A DNA stretch of 35,015 nt from Acetobacteraceae bacterium (GCA_947455205.1 CANGNF010000048.1:1-35015); one strand, 5' to 3'. Positions 6,819 through 15,370 are shown, counted from the first letter of the stretch. Made by a program: numbers and translations. Notes: a model not told the origin generated them from the letters alone.

Positions 6819-8669
6819 CTACTGCTCCCGCACGAACATGATGCCGGCGCCGGTCTGTACCGGCTGCACCAGGAAGAAGCGGTTGAGGTCGAAATGCGTG
6901 GCGCGGCCACGCTCCAGCGGCGGCGCCAGGCCCAGCAGCCCGCGGTGGGAATACTGGTGCACCACGCAGCGGTTGGAGCCGGAGGCGGTGCAGAGCCTGG
7001 CGGTGTAGAGGTCGATCTTGCTGCGGGAGGAGCGGATCACGTCGCCGCCATCCACCGTGGTGCGCGCCACCCAAATGGGCATGGCGTTCAGGCAGGCGGC
7101 TTCCTGAGGGTAGGCGGCGTAGAGGTATTCGCCCCACACGGACGGCGTGGTGTACATCAGCACCAGCGTGCCCGGCAGCGCGTCCTGCACGCCCTTGACC
7201 CAGGCGCAGACCGCCTTGGCGTAGAACCGGCCGTAGTAGATCCGCGCGGTGTCGTTGTTCGGCTCCGGCTCCAGCTTCTGCTCGATGTCCACCGCCAGCA
7301 CCCGGGCCTGGCTGCGCACGCTGAGGTCCGGGTTGCGTACCGTCACCACCGGCATCTCCCGCATGTTCAGCCGGCGCATGCGGTCCAGGAAGGACTGCAC
7401 CCCGTCCTCTCCCAGCTTCTGGAAGGTGGCCAGGTTGCTGTCGATGGCGGCCTGGCTGGCCGGCGTGTCGCTGAGGTTGGCGTAGCGCGACGGGTCGCGC
7501 AGCGAGGCCGGCACGCCGAAGAAGTAGTAGGGCAGCGGGCGGACGTTCAGCCGGTCCAGTTCGGCGGCGTGGGTGTTGTACTTGTCGTCCATGCGGACAA
7601 AGCTGAAGGCGGTGCCGCAGCGCGCCAGCAGCCGGTAGTCCGGCCGGTTGTGGGACGACAGGTCCACCCCCAGCAGGGTCCGCAGCGGCCGGCCATCGGC
7701 GCCGCGCAGCGCGACATGGCCGTTCACCACCACGCCGGTATCGGTGCCGTTCCAGGCTTCGGAGGGGTTCGAGACCTGGCCCTGGGCGAAGGGGCCGCTG
7801 AGGTAGGGGCAGGCGGTCTGGTCCATGCCGATGGGCAGGTTGGGGTCCTGCGGCGGGCGGGGCGGCTCCTCCACCACCACCTGCTGCGGCGGCGTGGTGG
7901 GCGTGGCCGTGCCGGTTGCGGCGGCGGGCGTGACCGGCGTGGTCGGCGCGGTGGCCGGGGCGGTGGTGCCGCCGGGCGAAACCGGGGTTGTGGCGGGGAT
8001 GACGGCGATGGCCGGGTCGGCCGGGGTGGTTGGGCCGGTAGGCGCGGTGGCCGGCGCGCCGCTGGCGGCGGTGTCGGCAGGGGCGGTCGGGCCGGTCGGC
8101 GCGGTGGCCGTCGCCGGCGTGCCGCTAGCGGCGGCGTCGGCAGGGGCGGCCAGGCCGGTCGGCGCGGTGGCCGGCGTGCCATTGGCAGCGGTGTCAGCCG
8201 GGGCGCTCGGCCCGGTAGGCGCGGTGGCCGTCGCCGGCATGCCGCTGGCGGCGGCGTCGGCAGGGGCGGTTGGGCCAGCGGGCGCCGCGACCGTCGCCGG
8301 CGTACCGCTGGCCGTAGCGTCAACCGGGCCGGTCGGCACCGCGACCGTCGTCGGCGTGGCACTGGCGGTGGCCTCCACCGGCTGCGGCGCGGCAGCGGTT
8401 TCGGTCGGCGCGGCGGGCGGCGAGGTCAGCGCGACCGGCTCGGGCGTCGGGGGCGCCGGTTGGGTCGCCGCCGTCGCAGCCGGGGCGGGGTCCGGCGGGG
8501 TGGGCGCGGCCACCGCCTGCGCCGGGGCCGGCAAGTCGGCCGGCGCGGTTGCCGCCGGGGCGGTCAGCGGCGCGGCGGCATCGGGTGTCGCGGCGGGCTG
8601 CGCCCAGGGCAGGTGCGGCAGCGCACCCAGCAGAAGCAGCGCCAGGGTAGCCAGGCGGAAGCGGGACAT
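6819..8669 (-). CDS. Secreted GH25-like (lysozyme-fold) protein with long Pro/Ala/Thr linker
   Basis: A 616-residue exported protein. After a signal peptide (MSRFRLATLALLLLGALPHLPWAQ) comes a low-complexity Ala/Pro/Thr region to about residue 270, then a domain resembling glycoside hydrolase family 25: LLGVDLSSHN at the first strand, VLAVDIEQKLEP holding the catalytic DxE pair, LMYTTPSVWGEYL and PIWVARTT. GH25 enzymes cut the MurNAc-GlcNAc bond of peptidoglycan. It ends with HFDLNRFF, also seen in the neighbour. Start 8669 is chosen by AGGGAGAA upstream and the signal peptide. It lies 19 bp downstream of a paralogue on the same strand, so they are probably co-transcribed. The linker could span the periplasm or a surface layer. 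Enzyme activity is probable but the domain is divergent. Confidence 0.75.
   Translation of the reverse strand: MSRFRLATLALLLLGALPHLPWAQPAATPDAAAPLTAPAATAPADLPAPAQAVAAPTPPDPAPAATAATQPAPPTPEPVALTSPPAAPTETAAAPQPVEATASATPTTVAVPTGPVDATASGTPATVAAPAGPTAPADAAASGMPATATAPTGPSAPADTAANGTPATAPTGLAAPADAAASGTPATATAPTGPTAPADTAASGAPATAPTGPTTPADPAIAVIPATTPVSPGGTTAPATAPTTPVTPAAATGTATPTTPPQQVVVEEPPRPPQDPNLPIGMDQTACPYLSGPFAQGQVSNPSEAWNGTDTGVVVNGHVALRGADGRPLRTLLGVDLSSHNRPDYRLLARCGTAFSFVRMDDKYNTHAAELDRLNVRPLPYYFFGVPASLRDPSRYANLSDTPASQAAIDSNLATFQKLGEDGVQSFLDRMRRLNMREMPVVTVRNPDLSVRSQARVLAVDIEQKLEPEPNNDTARIYYGRFYAKAVCAWVKGVQDALPGTLVLMYTTPSVWGEYLYAAYPQEAACLNAMPIWVARTTVDGGDVIRSSRSKIDLYTARLCTASGSNRCVVHQYSHRGLLGLAPPLERGRATHFDLNRFFLVQPVQTGAGIMFVREQ
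7979..8338. repeat. Six degenerate 57-63 bp tandem repeats coding the Pro/Ala/Thr linker
   Basis: Within the GH25-like gene, units of 19-21 residues of the form PTGP-(T/S)APAD-(T/A)AASG-xPATA recur about six times. At DNA level the units share stretches such as gcggcgtcggcaggggcggt and are in frame (multiples of three). This is a coding minisatellite likely to vary in copy number among strains. Confidence 0.75.
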
Positions 8670-8688
8670 GGCCGTTCTCCCTTGCCGC

Positions 8689-9738
8689 TCAGCGCCGGCC
8701 GAGTTGCAGCAGGCGGTCGAAGGCCGGCTGGTCGCCGTAGAACCGGTTGAGGTCGAGGCCCTCGGTCTCCGAGTAGGAGGCGAAGTTGCCGAAGGCGGTG
8801 TATTGCTGGAACAGGCAGCGGTTGCCGCCATCCGGCTTCAGGCACATCGCGCGGACGGCCGCGGCGCTGTTGGGGTCGGGCTCGCGCCGCTCGGTGTCGC
8901 CGTTCAGCAGGTGGTGGCCGATCCAGGCCGGGCGGTTGGCCATGTCGCAGGGCGCCGTGCCCAGGGCGTAGTCCTGGTAGATGAAGGCGGTGCTGAAGAA
9001 GCCCATCGCCTGGCCGGCGAAGGCCGGGTCGGCATTCACGGTCTGGAACCAGCGGCAGATGCTCTGGCGATACACCTCGGCCACGCCGTTGCGGTCGGCG
9101 CGGCTTTCCTGCGCCTGCGGCCGCAGCGCGGCGGCCAGCATGATCGGCATGTAGCGCCCGCCCAGCGCATTGCCGGCGGTGGTGGTGGCGCTGCGCTGCT
9201 CCAGCAGCAGCACTTCGCGCAGGCGTTCGGTGAACAGCCTGGCCTGGTCCTCGGCCGCCGCCAGGTTGGCGGCCAGGTTGGCGGCGCGGGCCGCCGGCGA
9301 GAGCGCACCCCAGGCCGCCGGCGGGTCCACCAGGGTCAGCGCGTGGTACGGGCCGGTCACCAGCCCGGCGGCGCGGGCGGCGGACCAGTGGGAACGGTAC
9401 TCGATCTCCAGGTCCGGCCGGCGCCCGGCGGTCAGCCGGATATAGGCGAAGCTGCCGCCGCAGGCCTTGACCCGGTTGAAGTCGGCCGAGCGCTGCCACT
9501 TGGAGGCATCCACCCCGTGCAGCACCTGCATGCCCTGCACGGCGACGAAGCCGGGCGGGGTGATGCCGTCATTGCCCGGGCTGGCGGCGGAGGAGCGGCG
9601 ATAGGGGAAGCGGCCCGGCGCGGTCTGGATCGGGCAATCCGCGGCCGGCGCGGCAACGGCGCCCTGGGCGCGGGCAGAATCCGGCGTGGCCCAGCCCAGC
9701 GCGATGGTCGCCGCGAGTATCGCCGCCAGATGCCGCAT
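8689..9738 (-). CDS. Secreted GH25-like paralogue, probably catalytically inactive
   Basis: A 349-residue exported protein with signal peptide (MRHLAAILAATIALGWATPDSARAQ). The GH25 fold is recognisable: LHGVDASKWQ, SFAYIRLTAG, AARAAGLVTGPYHAL, and a tail GLDLNRFYG like that of its neighbour. At the place where GH25 lysozymes have the catalytic D-x-E strand, this protein reads RYMPIMLAAALRP, with no acidic pair. Several cysteines (CPIQ, KACGG, SICRW, APCDM, AMCLK, NRCLF) suggest disulfides in an oxidising compartment. ATG 9738 is favoured over a TTG two codons earlier. It is the upstream gene of the pair. A binding or structural role in the cell wall is plausible; loss of catalysis is inferred from one motif only. 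Confidence 0.75.
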   Translation of the reverse strand: MRHLAAILAATIALGWATPDSARAQGAVAAPAADCPIQTAPGRFPYRRSSAASPGNDGITPPGFVAVQGMQVLHGVDASKWQRSADFNRVKACGGSFAYIRLTAGRRPDLEIEYRSHWSAARAAGLVTGPYHALTLVDPPAAWGALSPAARAANLAANLAAAEDQARLFTERLREVLLLEQRSATTTAGNALGGRYMPIMLAAALRPQAQESRADRNGVAEVYRQSICRWFQTVNADPAFAGQAMGFFSTAFIYQDYALGTAPCDMANRPAWIGHHLLNGDTERREPDPNSAAAVRAMCLKPDGGNRCLFQQYTAFGNFASYSETEGLDLNRFYGDQPAFDRLLQLGRR

Positions 9739-9875
9739 GCCCAACCCCCGCCCCGGCGCCGGCCATGCTGGCCGTCACGTCGCTTTGGGGCAGGATCGAA
9801 CCGGGCGCGGCACCCCGCGTCAAGCACGAAGGCGTGACGAACAACCCGCGCAAGGGTTGCATCACGCGGTCGCGA

Positions 9876-11201
9876 TCAGACCGGGGCAGGCTGGCGGGCG
9901 CGGGCGATGGCGGCGGGCTCCGGCCCGCCGGCCATCCAGTCCAGCAGTTCCACCGTATGGGCGGTGGGCAGGGCACCGTCGCCCAGCTGGGTCAGGCAGC
10001 CGATATTGCCGGCGGCGATCAGCTGCGCGCCGGTGCGATTCAGGTTGGCCAGCTTGCGCTCCTTCAGCTGGCCGGCGATCTCGGGCTGCATCAGGTTGTA
10101 GGTGCCGGCGCTGCCGCAGCACAGGTGCCCCTCGGCCGGCTCCTTCACCGTGAAGCCGGCCTTGACCAGCAACTGCTTGGGCAGCGCGGTGATCTTCTGG
10201 CCGTGCTGCAGGCTGCACGCGCTATGGTAGGCCACGGTCAGGCCGGGCGCGGCGCGGCTGGGGGCGTAGTCGAACTTCGCCAGCACCTCGGTCACGTCCA
10301 TGGCGATGGCAGAGAGCTTCTCGGCCCGCTCCTTCCAGACCGGCTTCTCGTCGCGGAACATGAAGCCGTAGTCCTTCACCGTGGTACCGCAGCCGCTGGC
10401 ATTGATGACCACGGCGTCCAGCCCACCCTTCTCCATCTCCCGGCTCCAGGCGCGCAGGTTGGCGCGGGCGCTGTCCATGGCGCGCGGGGTCTGGCCCATG
10501 TGGTGGGTCAGCGCGCCGCAGCAGCCCTGACCGCGGGGGATCACCACCTCCACCCCCATGCGGGCCAGCAGGCGGATGGTGGCGGCGTTGATGCCGGGGT
10601 CCAGCACCTGCTGGGCGCAGCCGGTCAGCAGCACCACGCGGCCGCGCTTTTCGCCCTGGGCCTTGTGGGTCTGCGCGTCCTGCATCGGGTCGGGCACCGG
10701 CAAGGTCTTCGGCGCCAGCTTCAGCATGGCGCGGACGCGGGTCTTGAAGGTGCCGGCCGGCAGCAGCGCGGTGAACGGGCGAGCCAGTGCCGCGCCCTTC
10801 AGCGCCAGGCGGAAGCGGCCGGGCTTGGGCAGCACCATGCCCAGCACGCCGCGCAGCAGGCGTTCGCCGAAGGGACGCTGGTAGGTCTCCTCGATGTAGT
10901 GCCGGGCGTGGTCCACCAGGTGCATGTAGTTCACGCCGCTGGGGCAGGTGGTCATGCAACTCAGGCAGGACAGGCAGCGGTCCACGTGGCGGACCACTTC
11001 CTCGGTGGCGGGACGGCCACTCTCCAGCATGTCCTTGATCAGGTAGATGCGGCCGCGCGGGCTGTCGAGCTCATCGCCCAGCAGCTGGAAGGTCGGACAG
11101 GTGGCTGTGCAGAAGCCGCAATGCACGCAGGTCCGCAGGATGGTGTTGGATTCCCGCGTGGCGGAATCCTTCAGCTGCTCAGCAGTGAAATTGGTCTGCA
11201 T
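9876..11201 (-). CDS. glcF: Glycolate oxidase iron-sulfur subunit GlcF
   Basis: A 441-residue protein that passes electrons from the GlcD/GlcE flavins to the respiratory chain during glycolate oxidation to glyoxylate. The N-terminal half has two 4Fe-4S motifs, CVHCGFCTATCP (about residue 25) and CLSCLSCMTTCP (about residue 75). The second half has two CCG-type domains (GCAQQVLDPGIN ... GQGCCGAL, and YHSACSLQHGQ ... HLCCGSAGTYN) as in HdrB-like proteins. Length agrees with the family (~400-440). The gene begins 16 bp after the glcE stop and is the last gene of glcDEF; the ribosome site is weak, consistent with coupling to glcE. Confidence 0.95.
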   Translation of the reverse strand: MQTNFTAEQLKDSATRESNTILRTCVHCGFCTATCPTFQLLGDELDSPRGRIYLIKDMLESGRPATEEVVRHVDRCLSCLSCMTTCPSGVNYMHLVDHARHYIEETYQRPFGERLLRGVLGMVLPKPGRFRLALKGAALARPFTALLPAGTFKTRVRAMLKLAPKTLPVPDPMQDAQTHKAQGEKRGRVVLLTGCAQQVLDPGINAATIRLLARMGVEVVIPRGQGCCGALTHHMGQTPRAMDSARANLRAWSREMEKGGLDAVVINASGCGTTVKDYGFMFRDEKPVWKERAEKLSAIAMDVTEVLAKFDYAPSRAAPGLTVAYHSACSLQHGQKITALPKQLLVKAGFTVKEPAEGHLCCGSAGTYNLMQPEIAGQLKERKLANLNRTGAQLIAAGNIGCLTQLGDGALPTAHTVELLDWMAGGPEPAAIARARQPAPV

Positions 11202-11217
11202 GGTGGGCGGCTATCCG

Positions 11218-12405
11218 TTACTGGCCGGCACGCATGCGACCGGGGTTGAGCAGGCCGGCGGGGTCCATCACCGCCTTCACGCGCCGGGCGATGGCGGCCA
11301 GCGCCGGCATCTCCTCCGGCAGCACGGCGACGCTGCCGCGCAGTGCTTCCGGCGCGCGGAACAGGGTGTAGGTGCCCTGTGCCGCCGCGGCCGCGGCGAC
11401 CACGGCCTGGTGCGCTGCCTCACTGGCCTGGGCGGCGGCCCAGACCAGGCCACCGCCCCAGTCCAGCAGGAATTTGGTACCGCCGGCGGCACGCAGCGCG
11501 GCCACCACGCCGGGCGCGGCGCTGGGCTGGACCGAGACGCGCCAGATGGCATCGTCCGGTTCGGCGCCCAGCGGTTCGGCATCGCGGATGCCCTGCCACA
11601 GCGGCTGGGTGTCCATGGTGATGCTGGCCTCGCCGAAGCGGGCCATGTCGTCGCGCAGCTTGCCGCAGCGGTAGGCGACGCTTTCCTCGAAGTCCTCGAT
11701 GCGGAGGTGGGCGATGGCGCCCTCACCCTCCGGCAGCAGCGCGGCGCCGGTGACGCTGAACGGACTGCCAAGGCCGGCCGACAGCGCGGCGATGCCCTGT
11801 TCCAGCGACGCGACGCGGATGCTGACGGTGCCGGTGGCCTTGGGCGCCGGCAGGACCTTCAGCGTGACTTCGGTGATGACGCCGAGCGTGCCGTGGCTGC
11901 CGGTGAGCAGCTTGCACAGGTCCAACCCCGTGACGTTCTTCAGCACCCGGCCGCCACTGCGGAAGATCTCGCCCTTCCCGTTGACCGCGCGGATGCCCAT
12001 GACGTGGTCGCGCATGGCGCCCCAGGCGATGCGGCGCGGGCCGGACAGGTTGGTGGCGACGATGCCGCCGATCGTCGCGGGACGGCTGGCGCCGAACAGC
12101 GCCGCCAGGTCGGGCGGCTCCGCGATCAGGTGCTGGCCCTTCTCCGCCAGCGCCGCCTCGATCTCCGGCAGGGGCGTGCCGGCGCGGGCGGAGATGATGA
12201 GTTCGGTCGGGTGGTACAGCGTGATGCCGCTGAGGCCGCGCAGGCTGACGGTGCGCGTGGCCTGCACCGGGCGCAGCAGCGCGCGCTTGCTGCCATTGCC
12301 CTCGATGGCCAGCTTCTCGCCCTGCGCCGCCGCGGCGGCGACCAGGCTGGCGACCGCGTCTTCCGACTTGGGCACGATGGTGGAGGACAGCATGGTGGCG
12401 CTCAT
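11218..12405 (-). CDS. glcE: Glycolate oxidase FAD-binding subunit GlcE
   Basis: A 395-residue FAD-binding type-4 (PCMH fold) subunit of glycolate oxidase. Seen features are LAIEGNGSKRALLRP, ITLYHPTELIISARAGTPL, the flavin-contacting ATIGGIVATNLSGPRRIAWGAM, and FRSGGRVLKNVTGLDL. It is the middle gene of glcDEF and shorter than GlcD, as usual. The ATG at 12405 overlaps the TGA of a 20-codon mini-ORF (12402-12464), so its translation is probably coupled to that of the upstream genes; GGGGGCGGG also lies just upstream. Confidence 0.93.
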   Translation of the reverse strand: MSATMLSSTIVPKSEDAVASLVAAAAAQGEKLAIEGNGSKRALLRPVQATRTVSLRGLSGITLYHPTELIISARAGTPLPEIEAALAEKGQHLIAEPPDLAALFGASRPATIGGIVATNLSGPRRIAWGAMRDHVMGIRAVNGKGEIFRSGGRVLKNVTGLDLCKLLTGSHGTLGVITEVTLKVLPAPKATGTVSIRVASLEQGIAALSAGLGSPFSVTGAALLPEGEGAIAHLRIEDFEESVAYRCGKLRDDMARFGEASITMDTQPLWQGIRDAEPLGAEPDDAIWRVSVQPSAAPGVVAALRAAGGTKFLLDWGGGLVWAAAQASEAAHQAVVAAAAAAQGTYTLFRAPEALRGSVAVLPEEMPALAAIARRVKAVMDPAGLLNPGRMRAGQ

Positions 12406-12464
12406 GCCCGCCCCCGATCGCTGGAGGGCCGCATGGCCCGCAGGCGTGAATCGGTGGCGATCAT
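12402..12464 (-). CDS. 20-codon mini-ORF bridging glcD and glcE
   Basis: ATG at 12464 overlaps the glcD TGA in an ATGA tetranucleotide, and the mini-ORF's own TGA overlaps the glcE ATG in another ATGA. The product would be MIATDSRLRAMRPSSDRGRA. The peptide has no recognised domain; its geometry suggests a translational relay that keeps ribosomes moving from glcD to glcE. It may be fortuitous. Confidence 0.4.
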   Translation of the reverse strand: MIATDSRLRAMRPSSDRGRA

Positions 12465-13921
12465 GCTGCGTTCAGCACCGGGATGGTGGCGAAGATCGGG
12501 TTGCCCTCCAGCGGGAAGACCTTGGCCGGGTTCAGCAGCCATTGCGGGTCGAAGGCGCCCTTGATCGCGCGCATCTGGTCCAGCTCCAGCGGGGTGAACT
12601 GCACCGGCATCAGGTCGCGCTTCTCGATGCCGACGCCATGTTCGCCGGTGAGACACCCGCCGACCTCGACGCAGAGCTTCAGGATGTCGGCGCCGAAATT
12701 CTCGGCCGCGTGGAAGCTCGCCTCGTTGTTGGCGTCGAACATGATGAGCGGATGCAGGTTGCCGTCGCCGGCGTGGAACACGTTGGCCACCTGCAGGCCG
12801 TAGCTCTGGCTCATCTCGCCGATGCGCTTCAGCACGAAGGGCAGTTCCCCGGTCGGGATGGTGCCGTCCATGCAGAGGTAGTCCGGGCTGATGCGGCCGA
12901 CCGCGCCGAAGGCGCCCTTGCGGCCCTTCCAGATCGCCAGGCTCTCCTCCGCCGTCTCCGCGACCTTCAGGCTGATCGGGTTGAAGCGGTTGCAGATTTC
13001 CTTGATCCAGCCGAGCAGCCGGTCCTGCTCCTCGACATTGCCCTCGACCTCGATGATCAGCATCGCCTCGGCATCCAGCGGGTAGCCGGCATGGGCGAAG
13101 GCCTCGCAGGCGTGGATGCAGGGGCGGTCCATGAACTCCAGCGCCACCGGGATGATGCCGCTGCCGATGATGGCGTCCACCGCCTGGCCCGCGACCTCGA
13201 TGGAATCGAAGGCCGCCAGCATGGCCCGCGCGCCTTCCGGCCCGCGCAGGATGCGGACGGTCACTTCCGTGACGACGCCCAGCTGCCCCTCGCTGCCGGT
13301 GATGATGCCGAGCCAGTCATAGCCAGGCGCGTCCAGGTAGTTGCCGCCGATCTGCACGACCTCGCCTTCCACCGTCACGAAGGTCAGGCCCAGCAGGTTG
13401 TTGGCGGTGACGCCGTATTTCAGGCAATGCGCGCCGCCCGAGTTCATCATGACGTTGCCGCCGATCATGCAGGCCAGCTGTGACGAGGGATCGGGCGCGT
13501 AGAAGAAACCGTCGGCCTCCACATGCTTGGTGATGCCGAGGTTGGTGACGCCGGCCTCCACCACCGCCAGCCGGTTCTCATAGTCCACGGTCTTGATGTG
13601 GTTCATCCGCATCAGGCCCATCACCACCGCATCCGCCAGCGGCAGCGCCCCGCCGGAGAGGCTGGTGCCGGCGCCGCGCGGCACCACGCGGATGCCCTGG
13701 GCGTTGCAGTATTTCAGCACCGCGGCCACCTGCTCCGTGCTGGTCGGCAGCACCACCGCCAGCGGCGGCTGCCGGTAGGCGGACAGGCCATCGGTCTCAT
13801 AGGGCTTCAGGCGCAGCGCCTCGCCGATCACGCCATCCCCCGGGATGATCGCCTGCAGCGCGGCCACGATCTGCGCGCGGCGGGCGAGCACCTCGGGCTT
13901 CGGGGCCGGAAGGGGGATCAT
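12461..13921 (-). CDS. glcD: Glycolate oxidase catalytic FAD subunit GlcD
   Basis: A 486-residue FAD-linked oxidase that converts glycolate (or D-lactate) to glyoxylate. It has the PCMH FAD domain (PLAVVLPTSTEQVAAVLKYCNAQ, VPRGAGTSLSGGALPLADAVVMGL, CMIGGNVMMNSGGAHCLKYG) and the C-terminal FAD-oxidase domain with VFHAGDGNLHPLI and LTGEHGVGIEKRDLM, which are the metal/substrate-site histidines of the GlcD/LldD2 family. The start at MIPLPAPKPEVL is chosen for AGGAG ten bases upstream; the frame stays open to 14059, overlapping the divergent gene, but that part is not family-like. First gene of glcDEF; the promoter must lie in 13922-14057. Confidence 0.95.
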   Translation of the reverse strand: MIPLPAPKPEVLARRAQIVAALQAIIPGDGVIGEALRLKPYETDGLSAYRQPPLAVVLPTSTEQVAAVLKYCNAQGIRVVPRGAGTSLSGGALPLADAVVMGLMRMNHIKTVDYENRLAVVEAGVTNLGITKHVEADGFFYAPDPSSQLACMIGGNVMMNSGGAHCLKYGVTANNLLGLTFVTVEGEVVQIGGNYLDAPGYDWLGIITGSEGQLGVVTEVTVRILRGPEGARAMLAAFDSIEVAGQAVDAIIGSGIIPVALEFMDRPCIHACEAFAHAGYPLDAEAMLIIEVEGNVEEQDRLLGWIKEICNRFNPISLKVAETAEESLAIWKGRKGAFGAVGRISPDYLCMDGTIPTGELPFVLKRIGEMSQSYGLQVANVFHAGDGNLHPLIMFDANNEASFHAAENFGADILKLCVEVGGCLTGEHGVGIEKRDLMPVQFTPLELDQMRAIKGAFDPQWLLNPAKVFPLEGNPIFATIPVLNAA

Positions 13922-14057
13922 GCGGGGAAGCTCCTGCGACGGGTCGGGGGGAATGTCGTGCCAGCGGGCCGGTTCGGCAAGCCATGTCTGCATCAGGCGG
14001 TTGCCGTGGCCGCCCCGGCGCGGCAGGCTGCCGGCGATTTCACTACGGAACCCGAAC

Positions 14058-14423
14058 ATGCGCCGAATTCTGCTCGCCTGCCTTCTCGCCTGCGGCCTGG
14101 CCGCCGCCCTGCCGCTGCCGGCCGCCGCCCAACTGCGGGAAGGGCTGTACGATGTGGAGGGGCAGAATCCGGATGGCTCGACCTACCAGGGCATCCTGGA
14201 AATGCGGATCGGCCAGGGCAATGCCTGGCTGGTAGCCTGGCAGATCGGCAACCTGGGCGTCCAGGGCGTCGGCGTCATCCAATCCGGCGTCATGGCGGTG
14301 GGCTATTCCACCAATGGCCAGGTTGGCGTGGCGACATATGAGGTGCAGCGCGACGGCAAGCTGAGCGGCTACTGGACCATCGGCGCCGGCGTGGGCACCG
14401 AGACGCTGACGCCGCGCAACTAG
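14058..14423 (+). CDS. Small secreted protein of unknown function
   Basis: A 121-residue protein with a clear signal peptide (MRRILLACLLACGLAAALPLPAAAQ). The mature part is short and beta-rich: LYDVEGQNPDGSTYQGILEMRIG, AWLVAWQIGN, GVGVIQSGVMAVGYS, VGVATYEVQRDGKLSGYWTIGAG and a final GTETLTP. This pattern of alternating strands with Trp and Gly is common in small alphaproteobacterial exported proteins sometimes named fibronectin-binding by automatic annotation; I see no basis for that function. It is divergent from glcD and ends before a strong hairpin. Confidence 0.75.
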   Translation: MRRILLACLLACGLAAALPLPAAAQLREGLYDVEGQNPDGSTYQGILEMRIGQGNAWLVAWQIGNLGVQGVGVIQSGVMAVGYSTNGQVGVATYEVQRDGKLSGYWTIGAGVGTETLTPRN

Positions 14424-14433
14424 CTGGCGTCCG

Positions 14434-14463
14434 CTCGTCGCCGGTGCAATCACCGGCGACGAG
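14434..14463 (+). terminator. 12-bp stem hairpin after the small secreted gene
   Basis: CTCGTCGCCGGT (14434-14445), loop GCAATC, ACCGGCGACGAG (14452-14463), a perfect 12-bp stem 11 bases after the stop codon. There is no T-run downstream, so it is either a weak or factor-assisted terminator. Confidence 0.55.
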
Positions 14464-14485
14464 GATCATCCTGGCGCCGGACACA

Positions 14486-14517
14486 GAAAAAGCCGCCATG
14501 GCAGGGCCATGGCGGCT
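14486..14517 (-). terminator. Rho-independent terminator of rpmJ
   Basis: Read on the minus strand: AGCCGCCATGG, a 5-base loop, CCATGGCGGCT, then a T-run. The 11-bp perfect stem with following Ts lies 43 bases beyond the L36 stop codon. Confidence 0.85.
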
Positions 14518-14560
14518 GATTCGGCGAACCTGTGCCCGGCCTTGCGGCCGGGACGTGGCT

Positions 14561-14686
14561 TCAGCCCTGACGGGCCTTCAGGCGCGGGTTCTTCTTGTTC
14601 AGCACGTAGATACGGCCGCGGCGGCGAACCACCACGCAGTTCTTGTCGCGCGTCTTGGCACTCTTGAGGCTATTGCGGATCTTCAT
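14561..14686 (-). CDS. rpmJ: 50S ribosomal protein L36
   Basis: A 41-residue basic protein starting [16 protein letters not shown] and ending [15 protein letters not shown]36 is the smallest large-subunit protein and binds 23S rRNA. This is the longer, zinc-free variant: in the classic C+ form the cysteines are CxxC and C/H, whereas here only one Cys (NCVVVRRRG) is seen, as is usual for stand-alone alphaproteobacterial L36. It is monocistronic, divergent from the cupin gene and has its own terminator. Confidence 0.95.
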   Translation of the reverse strand: MKIRNSLKSAKTRDKNCVVVRRRGRIYVLNKKNPRLKARQG

Positions 14687-14787
14687 CTGACTGAACCCGT
14701 TGAGAGGGGGGGCGTTTACGGTTCGTGGGCTGGATTGTCAACCGCGCAGGGGTGCGGCACAGGCGCCGGCCCCACGGGGAACCAGCC

Positions 14788-15306
14788 ATGCCGCATGATG
14801 GTCATGAACACCAGCACCCCTTGGCGCAAGGAACCCCGCCCGATGGCTGGAAGCACAGCGGCGTCCGCGTGATCCCCGGCGACCAACTGGACAGCAACAC
14901 CGCGCAGACCCCGGGCATGAACCGCGCCGCCGCCATCAACGCCGCCCGTGTGGGCGCGCAGAAGCTGTGGGCCGGCACCGTGCATATCCACGCCAACGCC
15001 AAGACCGGCGCGCACCACCACGGCCACCTGGAGAGCGTGATCTTCATCGTCAGCGGCCGCGCGCGGATGCGCTGGGGCGAGAAGCTGGAGTTCGTCGCCG
15101 AGGCCGGGCCCGGCGACTTCATCTTCGTGCCGCCCTGGGTGCCGCACCAGGAGATCAACGCCAGCGCCGAGGAGGTGCTGCGCTGCGTGCTGGTGCGCAG
15201 CGACAACGAGGCGGTGGCGATCAACCTGGACATAGAGCCGGCCGAGGCGGTGGAGGAGGTGCTGTGGGTGGACCCGACCCACCCGGCGCCGGCGCCGAAG
15301 GCTTGA
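14788..15306 (+). CDS. Cupin-domain protein
   Basis: A 172-residue single-domain cupin. Motif 1 is recognisable as GAHHHGHLESVIFIVSGRARMRWG (His residues and Glu for metal binding) and motif 2 as GPGDFIFVPPWVPHQEINAS. The N-terminus is rich in His (MPHDGHEHQHPL), which may add metal affinity. Start ATG 14788 has GGGGA upstream; the frame is open further 5' into the L36 promoter. The family covers dioxygenases, isomerases and binding proteins, so the reaction is not known. It converges with ilvE across a bidirectional terminator. Confidence 0.85.
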   Translation: MPHDGHEHQHPLAQGTPPDGWKHSGVRVIPGDQLDSNTAQTPGMNRAAAINAARVGAQKLWAGTVHIHANAKTGAHHHGHLESVIFIVSGRARMRWGEKLEFVAEAGPGDFIFVPPWVPHQEINASAEEVLRCVLVRSDNEAVAINLDIEPAEAVEEVLWVDPTHPAPAPKA

Positions 15307-15323
15307 CCGGCGGCTGAATTGAA

Positions 15324-15348
15324 AAGGGGGCGCCTGGTGCGCCCCCTT
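15324..15348. terminator. Bidirectional terminator between cupin gene and ilvE
   Basis: AAGGGGGCGC, 5-base loop, GCGCCCCCTT. A perfect 10-bp stem with A's on the left side and T's on the right sits between two convergent genes, 18 bases after the cupin stop and 22 bases after the ilvE stop. Confidence 0.7.
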
Positions 15349-15370
15349 CCCCGTTCCTGCCTTGGTGGCC

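Noticed and set aside
7979..8338. Repeats considered as a CRISPR array
   Set aside because: Units are contiguous, degenerate and in frame with a secreted protein; no unique spacers or cas genes.
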